Source: Tritrichomonas musculus (lineage: Eukaryota > Parabasalia > Tritrichomonadida > Tritrichomonadidae). From it: a stretch of DNA of 64,000 nucleotides. The position numbers and the translations under genes are program-made. Shown piece after piece: positions 61,485 through 64,000 of the stretch. The stretch lies in assembly GCA_039105265.1 (NCBI GenBank), contig JAPFFF010000056.1, positions 930,001 through 994,000 on the forward strand. The letters run 5' to 3'. The notes below the pieces were generated by a model. It had not been told where the DNA came from. It worked only from the letters and a program-made list of their open reading frames with translations, and searched no databases. The stretch's first letter is position 1, and every line of letters begins with the position of its first letter.

Positions 61485-62510
61485 AAAAAAATACCAAAAA
61501 GTTTGTTCTAAAAAAAATTATAGGCAGATTTTCTGCTACAAATCTAATATTTTCTAAAACAGTTTACCTATCTTTAAGCAGAAACTAAGCATTTGGTAGT
61601 TTGTGATCCTATCTTGTAGGTCTTAGCAGTCTATAAAATGGCGTGATTCCTTAATGTCCCTTTCGAACTCGCTCCATTTTGCTGCTTGTGTGGAACTTTC
61701 TGTGAGCCGTAAGTAGATATGTTAGACAGTGTTACCGATACTTCGTATCCTCCACCCAGTCTAACCCGTGAAATAAGCTATTTCCGACACCAATGATCAC
61801 TTATGATAGTTAAAGTCATGATCACTACAACTTATTCGTAAACTAACTCTTTTTTGATTCAAACTATTTTTTTATTAGCAATTCATAATAATCATATAAG
61901 GACCGAAATTGAATTCACAATCGAAACATTTATTTCATAAGACCGCTCGAATGAGCAAATATGTAAGATCATCTGAACAGTGGATCTACTATTTTTGGTT
62001 GACACTGCTAGTATTCTACCACTAACGAACAGTATCGTCCACAAACTTATCATAAATGTATAACACAAACGAATTGAATAAACGCATCTAAAGTAAATGG
62101 TCCAACTACAGCATCCAACGATTCGCATAGCGAAGTACAAAGTATCCATTTACAACAACCAACGTAAACTCCCATTCAAAATCTAGACCTTTCAATTCTT
62201 TTGAAAGAAATTCAAAATGTATTCCGATAAATGTATTCCGATAAAATTCAATTTGCTCACAAAATTGTGAGGTCCCGTTTTATGAAAGTAGTTTAAATGG
62301 TTCATCTATAGCATCCAACGTAAAAGATTCCTCTATCTATGTATTCGTAAACAGTCCATCTATTCTAAACCAATTTTTATTTAACTTTTTTATTCCAACT
62401 ATATTATTGAACTAGCACAAGATCATCCATGCCTGTAACTTTTTTCTGGAAATGAAACAATGAACCGAGAAGAAGAGGCTTGATTATTCTAACCAGACTT
62501 CCACACCAGT
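61485..62510. other. Compositionally distinct ~1 kb without a clear gene
   Basis: Less A/T-rich than the rest of the intergenic DNA, with few homopolymers and mixed words (for example 61630-61830 and 61900-62160). No frame with convincing protein features. It includes a direct duplication of 13-15 bp (tgtattccgataaa at 62219 and 62233) and two copies of gcatccaacg (62111 and 62310). It may be non-coding flank of the transposase element downstream or an unrecognised element. Confidence 0.45.
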
Positions 62511-62702
62511 AAAGAGAATACTCTTAACGATGTTAGTCCAGATTCCATAACGATTCTGTTAAAGATTGTACAGCACAAGAACGTTAAACCAGAAACAATG
62601 TTGAATAATCTTACGAAAAAGATTAACTGGAACAATATATCCAATTTAGACTATGCAGAAGGAGCTCTCAACAACCATAAACTTAATACATTAATTGATT
62701 GA
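62511..62702 (+). pseudogene. Orphan coding fragment (63 codons) of unknown family
   Basis: The frame KENTLNDVSPDSITILLKIV ... KKINWNNISNLDYAEGALNN ... NTLID-stop has balanced protein-like composition and non-AT-driven codons. It lacks an ATG. Upstream, another frame (RLDYSNQTSTPVK) appears to lead into it, and past the TGA the codons FYDNTAV then TAA look like the natural end. It therefore looks like the C-terminus of a broken gene, possibly part of the neighbouring mobile element. Family not recognised. Confidence 0.45.
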
Positions 62703-62909
62703 TTCTACGACAATACTGCTGTATAAACATAGACAGGAATCAAACTTACTATATTCAGCTTTATATATTTACTTTGAAAATTTTTTACCTTTAGATTTAA
62801 GAGTAAGCAAGTTGTTTTGAAAATTCTCTATGAACCAGATTGTACGTTCGATTTAATTTAATTCAAAACGTGTTATTTTATTATTAAACGTAAAAAGTAG
62901 TTCACTTTA

Positions 62910-64000
62910 ATGGAAGTAGCAATCAATAACATTGATCAACTTGTTGGTCTGGATAATTCAATCTTTATTATGACTGAAGTAATGGTTCCCTCTCAATATA
63001 TATATATATATATTTCAAGCACCTTATGATTCCAGAAAGCGGTAAATGGAATTTTAGTGTTTTGTCTCTCTTGTTAAATGAAAATGACGATTTTAAAGTT
63101 GATTTTAAAAGAAGTTGCAGATTGCAACAGAATAAAAGAGGCGAATTTTATTACATTTTTATATTTTATAATGAAAAAGAAAAAAAAAATTATTTTAATA
63201 AGAATAAATAAGGATAGCAAGAAAATAGAAATTAAAGCAATTATTCTATGGCTTGATTCATGGCAAAATGTTAAACAAGAAGATGAAGATGACATAAGAA
63301 TTCAAAAACGTTTAACAATAAGCATAGATAAACCTTCACCAAATTCACTTTTTAAATGAACAACATTTTGCTACTTCTCAAGAGACAGTTTCTCAGAAGC
63401 CTTGTATCTTTTGTGTGCTCATTTATTTCAATGAAAATCTCAAGATTCAATGAAAACTCTATGCATTTATACAACTTTCATTATTACTACTTTAAAAAGA
63501 ACAAATATAAATCACTAACTCTGGGAGATTTTTGGAACTCTTTTGAAGGATACTTGTTTCTAAATTTGGTTCAATATAACAACTTTAATCAAAGACTTGA
63601 TTCTTGTATAATAAATGGCATCATGTATTATATATTAAACGGAACATACATTGTTCCATTTGCAAGTCAATTGGTTCTAAACACTGAAACAACTTGCTTA
63701 CTCCTGGACCCAACATGGAAGATACTGAACAATTATGTATCTTCCATTCCTACCGTGATTATCCAAAACGTGAGACAGCCATTAGTCATGTTATTTGTTC
63801 TAACAGAGGACGCAAACATATATAATGAATTCTTTGATCAATTTAAAAATGTTTTGGGATATTCCATTTCGGATTCATTAACAATTGTGGAGAGCGATCA
63901 AGGCAAGGCACTCAAAAAAGCAGCAAATGACCAGGATATGTTCCATATTTGCTGTCTAAGGTATCTTCAAGTGTCACTCGGTAGAAATATCTATTCATAC
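62910..64000 (+). mobile_element. Mutator-like (MULE) transposase gene, frameshifted, truncated by window end
   Basis: ATG 62910 opens MEVAINNIDQLVGLDNSIFI. Three frame changes are then needed: 62910 to ~63020, 63026-63211, ~63180-63359, and finally 63356-64000, which is open to the edge (215 codons). The last part holds transposase-like landmarks. LLLDPTWKI carries a first Asp at 63707. It is followed by PLVMLFVLTEDANIYNEFFD and VESDQGKALKKA, a second Asp at 63896. HICCLRYL stands where MULE transposases have H/C--C--H. The rest, with the catalytic Glu and zinc knuckle, would lie beyond the window. The YIYIYI stretch at ~62996-63012 is a TA microsatellite inside the coding region. No terminal repeats could be identified. 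A plain DNA transposon copy, inactive as it stands. Confidence 0.65.

Noticed and set aside
1-64000. tRNA or rRNA genes
   Set aside because: No B-box-like GGTTCGANTCC or its complement, and no rRNA-like conserved blocks, were seen by eye. Covariance-model tools could still find a missed small RNA.

Overview
The window looks like nuclear DNA of a trichomonad, most likely Tritrichomonas foetus or a close relative. The inference rests on very high A+T, long single-exon genes on both strands, long poly-T tracts, initiator-like TCA motifs close to some ATGs, and the gene families present: Sel1-repeat giants, kinase-Sel1 fusions, DUF3447/ankyrin proteins, BspA-type LRR proteins, BTB-like proteins with Gly-rich or F5/8C tails, Myb factors and many TKL-like kinases in different stages of decay. 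No tRNA, rRNA, CRISPR or operon structure was seen. No virus-like element was recognised.

Layout. 1-9.3 kb: 3'-truncated TmcB-like multi-TM protein (-), kinase lacking its Gly loop (-), DUF3447+BspA protein (-), a relic of the TmcB-like family, an SDR oxidoreductase (+), and a BTB-like/coiled-coil/Gly-rich gene with one frameshift. 9.4-14.4 kb: kinase-Sel1 protein (+). 14.6-16.3 kb: broken kinase-LIM gene (-). 16.7-19.6 kb: GH31-like protein that appears to lack both catalytic carboxylates (-). 20.0-27.8 kb: small unknown gene and a 2138-residue Sel1 protein with recent internal duplications. 28-36.6 kb: Myb factor, kinase relic, membrane protein, RhoGAP, VPS9-domain protein. 36.8-38.7 kb: decayed double-kinase gene.

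38.9-44.6 kb holds the most unusual structure. On the minus strand a DUF3447 N-terminal gene is followed by eight intact single ankyrin-repeat islands and a capping repeat with a stop. They are separated by about 340-640 bp of non-coding AT-rich DNA that in places is a clear ~24-nt tandem array. I could not find canonical splice sites, so it is either a gene split one repeat per exon by unusual introns or an ankyrin gene dismembered by minisatellite growth.

45.7-58.9 kb: second kinase-Sel1 protein (-), BTB-like/F5/8C protein (+), a DUF3447 gene with an in-frame stop (+), and a large BTB-like/BspA LRR protein (-). 58.9-64 kb is mobile-element territory: a 723-bp fold-back element flanked by TTAA, three perfect or near-perfect GAGC...GCTC hairpins, a 459-bp hAT-type MITE with a perfect 8-bp target duplication, a compositionally distinct stretch with an orphan coding fragment, and a frameshifted Mutator-like transposase running off the end.

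The genes do not form a pathway. They sample expanded signalling families (kinase, Sel1 scaffold, small-GTPase regulators, cyclase-type receptor) and surface/interaction families (BspA, ankyrin, BTB) that turn over by duplication and decay.
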